DNA from: DASUXY01 sp036377675
GTDB taxonomy: Bacteria > Bacillota > Bacilli > Bacillales > Amphibacillaceae
Assembly: GCA_036377675.1 (NCBI GenBank)
Contig: DASUXY010000003.1
Coordinates: 1 to 37,013, forward strand
Reading direction: 5' to 3'
Length of the DNA stretch: 37,013 nucleotides
A program made the translations under genes and the position numbers. Below the pieces are notes generated by a model. It made no database searches and was not told the DNA's origin. It was given only the letters and a program-made list of their open reading frames with translations. This document shows, one piece after another, positions 8,171-16,673 of the stretch; positions within the stretch are counted from its first letter, which is position 1; every line of letters starts with the position of its first letter.

Positions 8171-9631
8171 ATGAATTTTAAAAAAAGACACATTATATTA
8201 CTTTCAATCGCAGCCTTATTGTTAGGCTTTCTTGGTGCATATTTAGGAGTATCATTTGCCCAGTCAAATAACCCGTTCACATCAAATAATCGTCTACAAC
8301 AAGAAGGTTTGCTGACTGAGGAGCTTGATGAGATTCAGCCACCAGAAAATATAAATAAAGTGAACAAAGCATATGGCCTTATTAAACAGCATTATATAGA
8401 AGATATAGAGGATGACAAACTGATTGAAGGTGCCATTAAAGGCATGTTATCCACTTTAGAAGACCCTTACAGTACGTATATGGATGTCGAGGAAGTGGAA
8501 GAGTTTAATGATCAGATTGAATCTTCATTTGAAGGAATCGGCGCTGAAGTGAGCATGATTAATGGTCAAGTAACGATCGTAGCACCTATTAAAGATTCAC
8601 CGGCTGAAAAAGCTGGCTTACGACCTAATGACCAAGTGCTATCAGTTGATGAAGAAAGTCTCGAAGGTTTAGATTTAAGTGAAGCCGTTGCTAAGATTAG
8701 AGGAGAAAAAGGTTCCGAAGTTGTTTTAGAAATTAAACGAAATGGGGCAAAAGAGCCTTTTGAAATAACGATTGTTCGAGATACGATTCCTGTAGAAACC
8801 GTCTATTCTGAAGTCGTTACGAAGGAAAAAGAGAAAATCGGGATTATTGAAATAACGAACTTTTCCGAAGGTACTGCTGATGAATTTAATAACCATTTGA
8901 CAAAACTTGAGTCAAAAGGAATCACTGGTTTAGTTATTGACGTACGTGGTAATCCCGGTGGTCTGTTAAATTCTGTCGAAGAAATTTTAGAACACTTCAT
9001 ACCAAATGATGTTCCGTACATTCAAATTGAAGACCCTGATGGAGAGAAGGAAAAATATTATACAGGCTTAAAAGAAAAGAAAGACTATCCAATTAATGTT
9101 TTAGTCAATGAAGGAAGCGCATCAGCATCAGAAATTCTTGCGGTTGCTATGAAAGAAGTTGGATATGATGTCATTGGTACAACTAGTTTTGGAAAAGGAA
9201 CTGTCCAGCAAGCTGTACCTTTAGGGGACGGTAGTACGATAAAATTAACATTTTATAAATGGCTTTCACCGAAAGGAAATTGGATTAATGAAAAAGGTGT
9301 AAAACCGACGATAGAAGTGAAACAACCGGATTATTATCATGCCAATCCGGTGCATATAAAAGAGCCATTACAGTATGATCAAACGGGTGAACACATTGAA
9401 AACATTCAACAGATGTTACAAGGTCTAGGCTATGATCCTGGCCGCACCGACGGTTATTTTAGTAAGGAAACCGAAGCAAGTATAAAATCATTTCAAAAGG
9501 ATCATAACTTAAAAGTAACTGGTGAAATCGATGAGGAAACGGCCGGATTAATTGAAGGAAAAATATACGAAATCGTTCGTGAAGGAAAAGATGACCACCA
9601 GTTACAAAAAGCAATTGAATCTTTACAATAA
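8171..9631 (+). CDS. ctpB: S41 family C-terminal processing protease CtpB
   Basis: A membrane-anchored extracytoplasmic serine protease. In B. subtilis CtpB is secreted between mother cell and forespore and cleaves SpoIVFA, which sets off sigma-K activation. The 486-residue product has an N-terminal membrane anchor (about residues 8-30), a PDZ domain (about 115-195) that gates the active site, the S41 catalytic core with the nucleophile in NEGSASAS and the general base lysine in FGKGTVQQ, and a C-terminal peptidoglycan-binding domain (about 405-465). ATG 8171 follows GGGGTGAG. Position between ftsEX and minJ matches B. subtilis. A vegetative paralogue (CtpA) is possible, but it lies elsewhere in B. 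subtilis. Confidence 0.93.
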   Translation: MNFKKRHIILLSIAALLLGFLGAYLGVSFAQSNNPFTSNNRLQQEGLLTEELDEIQPPENINKVNKAYGLIKQHYIEDIEDDKLIEGAIKGMLSTLEDPYSTYMDVEEVEEFNDQIESSFEGIGAEVSMINGQVTIVAPIKDSPAEKAGLRPNDQVLSVDEESLEGLDLSEAVAKIRGEKGSEVVLEIKRNGAKEPFEITIVRDTIPVETVYSEVVTKEKEKIGIIEITNFSEGTADEFNNHLTKLESKGITGLVIDVRGNPGGLLNSVEEILEHFIPNDVPYIQIEDPDGEKEKYYTGLKEKKDYPINVLVNEGSASASEILAVAMKEVGYDVIGTTSFGKGTVQQAVPLGDGSTIKLTFYKWLSPKGNWINEKGVKPTIEVKQPDYYHANPVHIKEPLQYDQTGEHIENIQQMLQGLGYDPGRTDGYFSKETEASIKSFQKDHNLKVTGEIDEETAGLIEGKIYEIVREGKDDHQLQKAIESLQ

Positions 9632-9641
9632 TTCAGTACAT

Positions 9642-9669
9642 CCGTGGGGTGAATACCCACGGTTTTTTC
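9642..9669 (+). terminator. ctpB intrinsic terminator
   Basis: CCGTGGG (9642-9648) and CCCACGG (9656-9662) form a GC-rich stem with a 7-nt loop, followed by TTTTTTC. Confidence 0.92.
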
Positions 9670-9743
9670 TTTTACAAGTGACGGAAGCGATATTTTTTAT
9701 GCACATCGTTTACAATTTTAATAGAAAAAGACGTTGATGAACC

Positions 9744-9800
9744 GCTTTCCTGATCATTATGGTAGGAAAGCGAGAAATTTACTCGTTTTTCGAGTATACT
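9744..9800 (+). promoter_or_regulatory. Two inverted repeats and possible -10 before minJ
   Basis: GCTTTCCT (9744-9751) and AGGAAAGC (9764-9771) form a perfect 8-bp inverted repeat. Ten bases on, ACTCG (9781-9785) and CGAGT (9791-9795) form a second one, whose last base starts a -10-like TATACT (9795-9800). There is no clear -35 and no long T-run. These could be an operator or the 5' leader of the downstream gene; the function is unknown. Confidence 0.35.
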
Positions 9801-9902
9801 AGAATAGTAGAATACCGTATAGAGAATGATTTTAATAAAGAGGATTGTTTAATTTTTAGCCAGACAGCTGTAACATTCATCGTGTGATGGAAGGTGATCA
9901 AG

Positions 9903-11090
9903 GTGATCGAAGCATGGTTGATAGAAGGGATCAAAGGTGTCGGTAGATTTTTTTTAAATCCTTTATTATATTGGGTGATCTTACTCGTTGTCTTTACGGG
10001 GTATCGACGAATCAAACAAGAACGAATGAACTTCGGCTATAAAGTTTTTGATATATTTTCTGAGTGGAAGCATACATTACCGTTGTCGATCGGTTTCGGT
10101 TTGTTTATTTCACTCATTACGATCGGGCTTGGGATTGTTTTATCTATTGAAACGATCATCGTGTTAAGTATTATCGTCATTTTACTTAGTTTTCGCTTTT
10201 CGATGTTATCGCCGAGTTATACGATTGGACTGACATATGTTCTCTTACTGTTTGCCCCCTTCCTATTTAAGGAGTATACGTGGCTTACAGAAGTGAATTT
10301 CCAAGCGTTAGCTATTTTATTAAGTTTGTTTTTGTTTGCCGAAGCCTCTTTGCTTCACCGGATGAAACGAAGCGAAACGTTTCCAACGTTAACGATGGGC
10401 GAACGAGGATTGTGGATCGGTGAACACCATCTTAAAAAGTTAGCTGTTATTCCGTTTTTTACATTAGTTCCAGCTGGTATGATTACTCCGTTTGCACCGT
10501 TTTGGCCATATTTTTCTATGGGTGATGAATCGTATCGTTTACTATTCGTTCCGTTTATAATCGGTTTTGATTACGTAGCGAGAGGCAACCGACCCGACCG
10601 GGAAGCTGGAATCCTAGCTAAAGCGAATTTTATATTAGCAATGATCGTAATCGTAGCTGCTAGTATGAGTATCATCGTTCCATGGGCTTCGCTTTTAGCA
10701 GTCATCATTGCCCTATTCGGTCATGAATGGATGAAGTATCGAAATAAGGTCCGCAAAGAAGAAGAACAGCCTTATTTTCATCCGACTGACCACGGATTGA
10801 AAATATTAGGCATTATTCCGAATACGCCAGCAGATCGTTTAGATTTCCAAATTGGGGAAACGATTACGAAAGTGAACGGATTGCACGTTTCCACTGTCAA
10901 AGATTTTTACTATGCCTTACAAAATAGCGGCTCCTTTTTTAAAATTGCTGTTTTAGATGAACGAGGGGAAGTTCGTTTTGTTCAAAGTGCATTTTATGAG
11001 GGAGACCATCATAAATTAGGATTTATTTTTACAGCTCCTCCTTATCATCAAAAACAAAAAATACAAATCGAAAAGCATCCGTGTATATAA
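9903..11090 (+). CDS. minJ: MinJ-like multi-pass membrane protein with C-terminal PDZ domain
   Basis: In B. subtilis MinJ sits at the division site and poles, linking DivIVA to MinCD so that division occurs only at mid-cell. This product has many hydrophobic segments over about residues 1-280 and a cytoplasmic PDZ domain at about 290-370 (GIIPNTPADRLDFQIGE, then VNGLHV). I prefer GTG 9903, five bases after AGGTGA, giving 395 residues beginning (M)IEAWLIEGIKG; a GTG at 9894 would add three. The ctpB-minJ-uvrB order matches B. subtilis. Sequence in the membrane part diverges quickly in this family, so the name rests on architecture and position. Its stop codon lies in the loop of the terminator. 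Confidence 0.82.
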   Translation: MIEAWLIEGIKGVGRFFLNPLLYWVILLVVFTGYRRIKQERMNFGYKVFDIFSEWKHTLPLSIGFGLFISLITIGLGIVLSIETIIVLSIIVILLSFRFSMLSPSYTIGLTYVLLLFAPFLFKEYTWLTEVNFQALAILLSLFLFAEASLLHRMKRSETFPTLTMGERGLWIGEHHLKKLAVIPFFTLVPAGMITPFAPFWPYFSMGDESYRLLFVPFIIGFDYVARGNRPDREAGILAKANFILAMIVIVAASMSIIVPWASLLAVIIALFGHEWMKYRNKVRKEEEQPYFHPTDHGLKILGIIPNTPADRLDFQIGETITKVNGLHVSTVKDFYYALQNSGSFFKIAVLDERGEVRFVQSAFYEGDHHKLGFIFTAPPYHQKQKIQIEKHPCI

Positions 11091-11112
11091 AAAATATACG
11101 CGGATGCTTTTT
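11071..11112 (+). terminator. minJ terminator overlapping the stop codon
   Basis: AAAAGCATCCG and CGGATGCTTTT pair, extended by GTATAT/ATATAC with one G-T wobble, giving about 18 bp of stem. The minJ stop codon (11088-11090) lies in the loop. The A-run on one side and T-run on the other allow it to act in both directions. Confidence 0.88.
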
Positions 11113-11178
11113 ACATCTATAATAGTTGTTACAATTTAGTACTTTGTAGGTTTAAGTGGATGTGCGATGTATAACGAT

Positions 11179-11192
11179 AGAATGTTTGTTCG
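11179..11192. promoter_or_regulatory. Probable LexA (SOS) box of uvrBA
   Basis: The sequence AGAATGTTTGTTCG resembles the Bacillus LexA consensus CGAACATATGTTCG, keeping the GAA and GTTCG half-site contacts with three mismatches. It lies 65 bp before uvrB, and uvrBA belongs to the SOS regulon in B. subtilis. The exact -10 and -35 boxes are unclear; TTGTTC (11186-11191) with GATAGT (11209-11214) at 17-bp spacing would place the box over the -35. Confidence 0.6.
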
Positions 11193-11256
11193 TTAGTATG
11201 TTAAAATAGATAGTAACTATGATAAACTTATTGTAAGAAGAACGGAGGCAGAATCG

Positions 11257-13239
11257 GTGAATAAAAAATTCGAGCTCGTATCCGAATTCGAGCCACGTGG
11301 TGATCAGCCACAAGCCATCGATGATTTAGTGAAAAAAGTATTGGCAGGTCAACGGCATCAAACCTTATTAGGAGCGACGGGAACGGGTAAGACGTTTACC
11401 GTTTCTAATGTCATTAAAGAAATTAATCGGCCGACATTAGTGATCGCCCATAATAAAACGTTGGCTGGTCAGTTATATAGTGAATTTAAAGAGTTTTTTC
11501 CGAACAATGCAGTCGAATATTTTGTCAGTTACTATGATTACTATCAGCCTGAAGCTTACGTACCGTCATCGGATACGTTTATTGAAAAAGATGCGAGTGT
11601 GAACGATGAAATTGATAAACTAAGACACTCAGCAACTTCAGCACTGTTTGAGCGTAGAGATGTGTTAATCGTAGCAAGTGTCTCGTGTATTTATGGGTTA
11701 GGTTCACCGGAAGAATATCGGAGCCAAGTGCTTTCTTTACGAATGGGAATGGAAAAAGATCGAGATCAATTGTTACGAGATCTCGTAGCGATTCAGTATG
11801 CTCGTAACGATATTGATTTCCAACGCGGAACCTTTCGAGTGCGCGGTGATTCGGTAGAAGTTATTCCGGCTTCTCGGGAAGAACATTGTATTCGGATTGA
11901 ATTTTTTGGCGATGAAATCGACCGGATTCGAGAAGTTGATGCGTTTACAGGGGAAATTATCGGTGACCGTGAACATGTCGCCATTTTCCCAGCATCCCAC
12001 TTCGTAACGCGTGAAGATAAGTTGAAGAAAGCGATTGAAAATATTAGAAAAGAATTAGCGGAACGATTAAAAGAATTACGGGATCAAGATAAATTGTTAG
12101 AGGCCCAACGACTCGAACAGCGGACAAACTACGATATTGAAATGATGGAAGAGATGGGTTTCTGTTCAGGAATTGAAAACTATTCCCGCCATATGACATT
12201 CCGTGAGGCGGGTGCGCAACCGTATACATTGCTTGATTATTTTCCGGATGATTATTTAGTTGTTGTCGATGAATCCCACGTAACATTACCGCAAATTCGC
12301 GGGATGTATAATGGGGACCGAGCGAGAAAACAAGTGCTCGTTGATCACGGTTTTCGCCTTCCATCTGCGTTAGATAATCGACCATTAACTTTTGAAGAAT
12401 TTGAAAAATCAACGAATCAACTCATTTATATTTCCGCAACACCTGGTCCTTATGAACTCGAACATACACCGGAAATGACCGAACAAATTATCCGTCCGAC
12501 CGGTTTATTAGACCCGAAAGTTCACGTCCGACCGATTGAAGGCCAGATTGATGATTTAATTGGAGAAATTAATGAGCGAATTGATCGTGATGAGCGTGTC
12601 CTCGTCACAACATTAACAAAAAAAATGTCAGAGGATTTAACCGATTACTTGAAAGAACTCGGGTTGAAAGTCGCATACTTGCACTCTGAAATTAAAACGT
12701 TAGAACGGATTGAAATCATTCGTGATTTACGGATTGGAACATATGACGTCTTAGTAGGGATTAATCTACTCCGTGAAGGGCTTGACATTCCAGAAGTATC
12801 CCTCGTCGCTATTCTCGATGCAGATAAAGAAGGCTTCTTACGTTCAGAACGCTCACTCATTCAAACAATGGGCCGAGCCGCTCGAAATGAAAACGGGGAA
12901 GTCATTATGTATGCTGATCAAGTTACACAATCGATGCAAGTAGCAATCGACGAAACGAATCGGCGCCGTGAGATTCAACAGGCCTTTAATGAAAAGCACA
13001 ATATTACGCCAACAACGATTAAGAAAGAAGTGCGAGATGTTATTCGGGCAACGATTGCTGTCGAAGAACAAGAGGAATATAAAGTACAGACGAAAAGCTT
13101 AACAGAATTAACGGAAAAAGAAAAGGAACAGACGTTGAAAAATATGGAAAAGGAAATGAAAGCAGCTGCGAAAGCGCTTGACTTTGAAAAAGCAGCTGAA
13201 TTACGTGATATTATATTCGAACTAAAAGCGGACAGCTAA
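11257..13239 (+). CDS. uvrB: Excinuclease ABC subunit B
   Basis: UvrB is the damage-verifying helicase of nucleotide excision repair; UvrA loads it on DNA and UvrC then cuts around the lesion. The 660 residues begin at GTG 11257, eight bases after GGAGG. Walker A GATGTGKT lies at residues 39-46, the strand-separating beta-hairpin with the tyrosine-rich YYDYYQPEAY at about 92-101, helicase motifs follow (DESH; GRAAR near residue 540), and the C-terminal UVR domain (about 620-660) binds UvrC. It precedes uvrA by 63 bp to the chosen start, so the pair is an operon. SOS control is indicated by the upstream LexA-like box. Confidence 0.98.
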   Translation: MNKKFELVSEFEPRGDQPQAIDDLVKKVLAGQRHQTLLGATGTGKTFTVSNVIKEINRPTLVIAHNKTLAGQLYSEFKEFFPNNAVEYFVSYYDYYQPEAYVPSSDTFIEKDASVNDEIDKLRHSATSALFERRDVLIVASVSCIYGLGSPEEYRSQVLSLRMGMEKDRDQLLRDLVAIQYARNDIDFQRGTFRVRGDSVEVIPASREEHCIRIEFFGDEIDRIREVDAFTGEIIGDREHVAIFPASHFVTREDKLKKAIENIRKELAERLKELRDQDKLLEAQRLEQRTNYDIEMMEEMGFCSGIENYSRHMTFREAGAQPYTLLDYFPDDYLVVVDESHVTLPQIRGMYNGDRARKQVLVDHGFRLPSALDNRPLTFEEFEKSTNQLIYISATPGPYELEHTPEMTEQIIRPTGLLDPKVHVRPIEGQIDDLIGEINERIDRDERVLVTTLTKKMSEDLTDYLKELGLKVAYLHSEIKTLERIEIIRDLRIGTYDVLVGINLLREGLDIPEVSLVAILDADKEGFLRSERSLIQTMGRAARNENGEVIMYADQVTQSMQVAIDETNRRREIQQAFNEKHNITPTTIKKEVRDVIRATIAVEEQEEYKVQTKSLTELTEKEKEQTLKNMEKEMKAAAKALDFEKAAELRDIIFELKADS

Positions 13240-13302
13240 CGATGTAAACTTACCGTCTCATCACGATTCGACTATACATTAATGTGGAAGGATGACATGT
13301 TC

Positions 13303-16182
13303 ATGCCGAGCAAATCCATTATCATACAAGGTGCTAGAGCACACAATTTGAAAAATATAGACGTCACGATTCCGAAACACAAATTTGTCGTTATGACGGG
13401 CTTGTCAGGGTCCGGTAAATCATCACTCGCTTTTGATACGATTTATGCGGAAGGTCAGCGCAGATACGTTGAATCGCTCTCCGCTTATGCACGACAATTT
13501 CTTGGGCAGATGGATAAACCAGATGTTGATATGATTGAAGGTTTATCACCGGCGATTTCTATCGACCAAAAAACAACGAGTCGAAATCCGCGTTCAACGG
13601 TAGGAACGATTACGGAGATTTCAGACTATTTACGGTTATTGTATGCTCGTGTAGGCCGACCGATTTGCCCTGAACATAAGCTGGAAATTACCTCGCAAAC
13701 GATTCAACAAATGGTCGATCGAATTTTACAGTATCCTAAGCGAACGAGGTTGCAAATTTTAGCTCCTGTCGTTTCTGGACGAAAAGGTGAACACGTACAA
13801 ATCCTTGAAAAACTAAAGAAAGAAGGGTATGTCCGTATTCGTGTCGATCAGGAAATGCGGGAAGTTACCGACGATATTAAACTGAACAAAAATAAAAAAC
13901 ATTCGATAGAAGTCGTTGTTGACCGGATTATCGTTAAAGAGGGTGTTGAAAGTCGGCTAAGTGATTCACTAGAAACGGCTTTAAATTTAGCAGGTGGAAC
14001 AGTCATCGTCGATGTTATCGGTGAAGAAGAACTCGTTTTTAGTGAAAACCACGCATGTCCGATTTGCGGATTTTCAATTCATGAATTAGAACCACGCTTA
14101 TTCTCGTTTAACGCCCCGTATGGAGCGTGTTCTTCCTGTGATGGATTAGGAACAAAAACGGAAGTTGATCTCGATTCCGTAATCCCGGATTGGGATCAAT
14201 CTTTAAATGAACACGCCATTGTTGCGTGGAAGCCGATCAGTTCGAATTACTATCCACAATTGTTAACAAGCGTTTGTGAACATTACGAAATCGATATGGA
14301 TCTTCCTGTTAAAGACATTCCGAAAGAGAAAATGAATAAAATTTTGTACGGTAGTGGTCGGGAAAAAATTCGCTTTCGCTATGTGAATGATTACGGAAAA
14401 ACACACGATCATATGATTTCGTTTGAAGGGGTGTTAAACAATATTTCCCGGCGGTATCGGGAAACATCTTCAGACTTCATTCGCGAAAAACTAGATCAAT
14501 ATATGGCTCAAAAAGATTGTCCAACGTGTAACGGATATCGTCTAAATAAAGAAGCCTTGTCTGTAAAAATAAATGATAAACATATCGGTGAAGTAACAGA
14601 AAAATCGATAGCAGAGGCAAAAGAGTTTTTTGAATCACTCGAGTTAACGAAGAAAGAAGCCCAAATTGCTCGTCTCATTTTAAGAGAAATTTTAGATCGT
14701 TTGGAGTTCCTAGTAAATGTCGGCTTGGACTATTTAACATTATCTCGTTCAGCGGGAACGTTATCCGGGGGCGAGGCACAACGCATTCGCTTAGCTACGC
14801 AAATTGGTTCAGCATTAACAGGGGTCTTATATGTTCTTGATGAACCATCGATTGGACTCCATCAGCGGGACAATGATCGACTCATTCTTACGTTGAAGCA
14901 AATGCGTGATTTAGATAATACGTTAATCGTTGTTGAACACGATGAAGATACGATGTTAGCTGCAGACTGGTTAATAGATATCGGTCCAGGAGCAGGAGAA
15001 CACGGGGGAGAAATCGTTGCTAGCGGCCCACCGGAGCAAGTGATGAAGGCGAAAGAATCATTAACTGGAAGATATTTATCAGGAAAAGAATTCATCCCGC
15101 TACCTGCTCAACGGCGAAAAGTAGATAAAAAACGAATAATCGAAATTAAGGGAGTGGCTGAAAATAATTTAAAAGATGTGTCGGTTTCATTTCCATTAGG
15201 ATTGTTGACCGTCGTAACGGGTGTTTCTGGTTCAGGAAAGAGTACATTGGTCAATGAGATTTTATTCAAAGCTTTGGCGAAGGAGTTGTACCGAGGAAAG
15301 CATAAACCAGGAAAGTATAAAGAAGTAAAAGGGATCGATCAAGTTGAGAAAGTGATTGAAATTGACCAGTCACCGATTGGGCGAACGCCACGCTCTAACC
15401 CTGCAACATATACAGGTGTTTTCAATGATATTCGTGATGTATATGCGGAAACGAATGAAGCAAAAATTCGTGGCTATAAAAAAGGTCGCTTTAGCTTCAA
15501 TGTAAAAGGCGGTCGGTGTGAAGCGTGTCGCGGCGATGGAATTATTAAAATTGAGATGCACTTTTTACCAGATGTGTATGTCCCATGTGAAGTATGTCGT
15601 GGAAAGCGTTACAATCGAGAAACGTTAGAAGTAGAGTATAAAGGAAAAAACATCGCTCATATTTTAGACATGACGATTGAAGAAGCGTTACAGTTTTTTG
15701 AAAATATTCCGCGCATTAAGCGGAAACTACAAACGATTTACGATGTTGGTTTAGGTTACATTAAACTCGGTCAACCGGCGACGACATTATCGGGTGGGGA
15801 AGCACAACGTGTGAAGTTAGCAAGTGAACTGCACCGTCGTTCAAATGGAAAATCGGTTTATATATTAGATGAACCGACGACTGGTTTACACATGGATGAT
15901 ATTAAACGACTGTTACGTGTTTTACAACGGCTCGTAGACAATGGTGATACAGTTGTCGTTATTGAGCACAACCTTGATGTCATCAAAAGTGCTGACCACA
16001 TTATTGACCTCGGTCCAGAAGGCGGTGACGGTGGTGGACAAGTGATAGCCACTGGAACACCTGAGGAAATTGTCGAGGTCGAGGCCTCCTATACTGGCCA
16101 ATATTTAAAGCGAATCTTAAAGCGAGACCAAGAACGAATGGCAGAAAGACATGCGGAAAAGGAACGCATTCAACCTTCATAA
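13303..16182 (+). CDS. uvrA: Excinuclease ABC subunit A
   Basis: UvrA is the DNA-damage sensor of nucleotide excision repair, a dimeric ATPase of the ABC superfamily that hands lesions to UvrB. It has two ABC modules, each with a Walker A (GLSGSGKSS near residue 35; GVSGSGKST near 640) and signature (LSGGEAQRI; LSGGEAQRV). Zinc-binding cysteine pairs CPIC/CSSC (about 250-280) and CEAC/CEVC (about 735-765) are intact. I choose ATG 13303 (959 residues, beginning MPSKSIIIQGARAHN); in-frame ATGs at 13297 and 13282 would add two or seven residues, and the ribosome site AAGGA at 13288-13292 does not decide between 13297 and 13303. The length is normal. No clear terminator follows. Confidence 0.97.
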   Translation: MPSKSIIIQGARAHNLKNIDVTIPKHKFVVMTGLSGSGKSSLAFDTIYAEGQRRYVESLSAYARQFLGQMDKPDVDMIEGLSPAISIDQKTTSRNPRSTVGTITEISDYLRLLYARVGRPICPEHKLEITSQTIQQMVDRILQYPKRTRLQILAPVVSGRKGEHVQILEKLKKEGYVRIRVDQEMREVTDDIKLNKNKKHSIEVVVDRIIVKEGVESRLSDSLETALNLAGGTVIVDVIGEEELVFSENHACPICGFSIHELEPRLFSFNAPYGACSSCDGLGTKTEVDLDSVIPDWDQSLNEHAIVAWKPISSNYYPQLLTSVCEHYEIDMDLPVKDIPKEKMNKILYGSGREKIRFRYVNDYGKTHDHMISFEGVLNNISRRYRETSSDFIREKLDQYMAQKDCPTCNGYRLNKEALSVKINDKHIGEVTEKSIAEAKEFFESLELTKKEAQIARLILREILDRLEFLVNVGLDYLTLSRSAGTLSGGEAQRIRLATQIGSALTGVLYVLDEPSIGLHQRDNDRLILTLKQMRDLDNTLIVVEHDEDTMLAADWLIDIGPGAGEHGGEIVASGPPEQVMKAKESLTGRYLSGKEFIPLPAQRRKVDKKRIIEIKGVAENNLKDVSVSFPLGLLTVVTGVSGSGKSTLVNEILFKALAKELYRGKHKPGKYKEVKGIDQVEKVIEIDQSPIGRTPRSNPATYTGVFNDIRDVYAETNEAKIRGYKKGRFSFNVKGGRCEACRGDGIIKIEMHFLPDVYVPCEVCRGKRYNRETLEVEYKGKNIAHILDMTIEEALQFFENIPRIKRKLQTIYDVGLGYIKLGQPATTLSGGEAQRVKLASELHRRSNGKSVYILDEPTTGLHMDDIKRLLRVLQRLVDNGDTVVVIEHNLDVIKSADHIIDLGPEGGDGGGQVIATGTPEEIVEVEASYTGQYLKRILKRDQERMAERHAEKERIQPS

Positions 16183-16250
16183 AGAGCCCCGTATCCTTGC
16201 GCATTAAAAAAGATAGATGCGAATCGATGTCGTTCATTCGTTCAATAAGC

Positions 16251-16301
16251 TTGACAACGATTTCGCTATTTGTTACAAATGTGTAGGTAGTTAGTTACAA
16301 T
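16251..16301 (+). promoter_or_regulatory. Promoter of the M-box/mgtE transcript
   Basis: TTGACA at 16251-16256 and TGTTACAAA (extended -10, hexamer 16274-16279) are exactly 17 bp apart. A second possible -10, TACAAT at 16296-16301, lies nearer the riboswitch start. Either gives a transcript that begins just before the M-box aptamer. Confidence 0.65.
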
Positions 16302-16311
16302 TGAATATACT

Positions 16312-16538
16312 TTTCCTCGTTAGGTGAGGTTCCTATATGGAGATCAGCTACTACCCAGAAACGTCGAGAGACACCAATGGGTTAGCAAAAACTATCGACT
16401 TAAGGTAGTTTTTAATGTAGCTGGATGACCATCGAGTTATCTAGGCCATATAGTGCTAAAACTCTACGATGGGGGTTCTTGATGTCATAAACCCATTTAT
16501 GTCTGTTCAAACACCCTTCTTCGTAGAGGGTGTTTTTT
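16312..16538 (+). promoter_or_regulatory. M-box (ykoK-type) magnesium riboswitch
   Basis: This leader RNA senses Mg2+. It shows the conserved M-box blocks in order: CTCGTTAGGTGAGG, CTCCTATATGGAG-like TCCTATATGGAGA, GCTACTACCCAGAAACGTC, GAGAGACACCAATGGG, then ATCGACTTAAGG and TTTTTAATGTAGCTGGAT. CCATCG (16429-16434) pairs with CGATGG (16468-16473) to close the aptamer. The expression platform is a terminator: ACACCCT (16511-16517) with AGGGTGT (16527-16533) and TTTTTT. GGGGGTT at 16471-16477 could pair with the left terminator arm as an antiterminator. High Mg2+ should favour termination and so turn mgtE off. Confidence 0.95.
16509..16538 (+). terminator. Riboswitch-controlled terminator before mgtE
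   Basis: AACACCCT and AGGGTGTT form the stem, followed by TTTTTT. It lies between the M-box aptamer and mgtE and is the regulated stop of that riboswitch. About 135 bp of unstructured leader follow before the mgtE start. Confidence 0.85.
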
Positions 16539-16673
16539 ACACTTCTTGAAGAAATGATTGAATACAATTGTTGTCAATAGTCTCCGTGTGGATAGAAACG
16601 ATTTTATTATAATCGAGATCTAAACTAGAGCTACTTTTTGCGAATGAGGAGAAACAGAGGGAGGCAATGAGGG

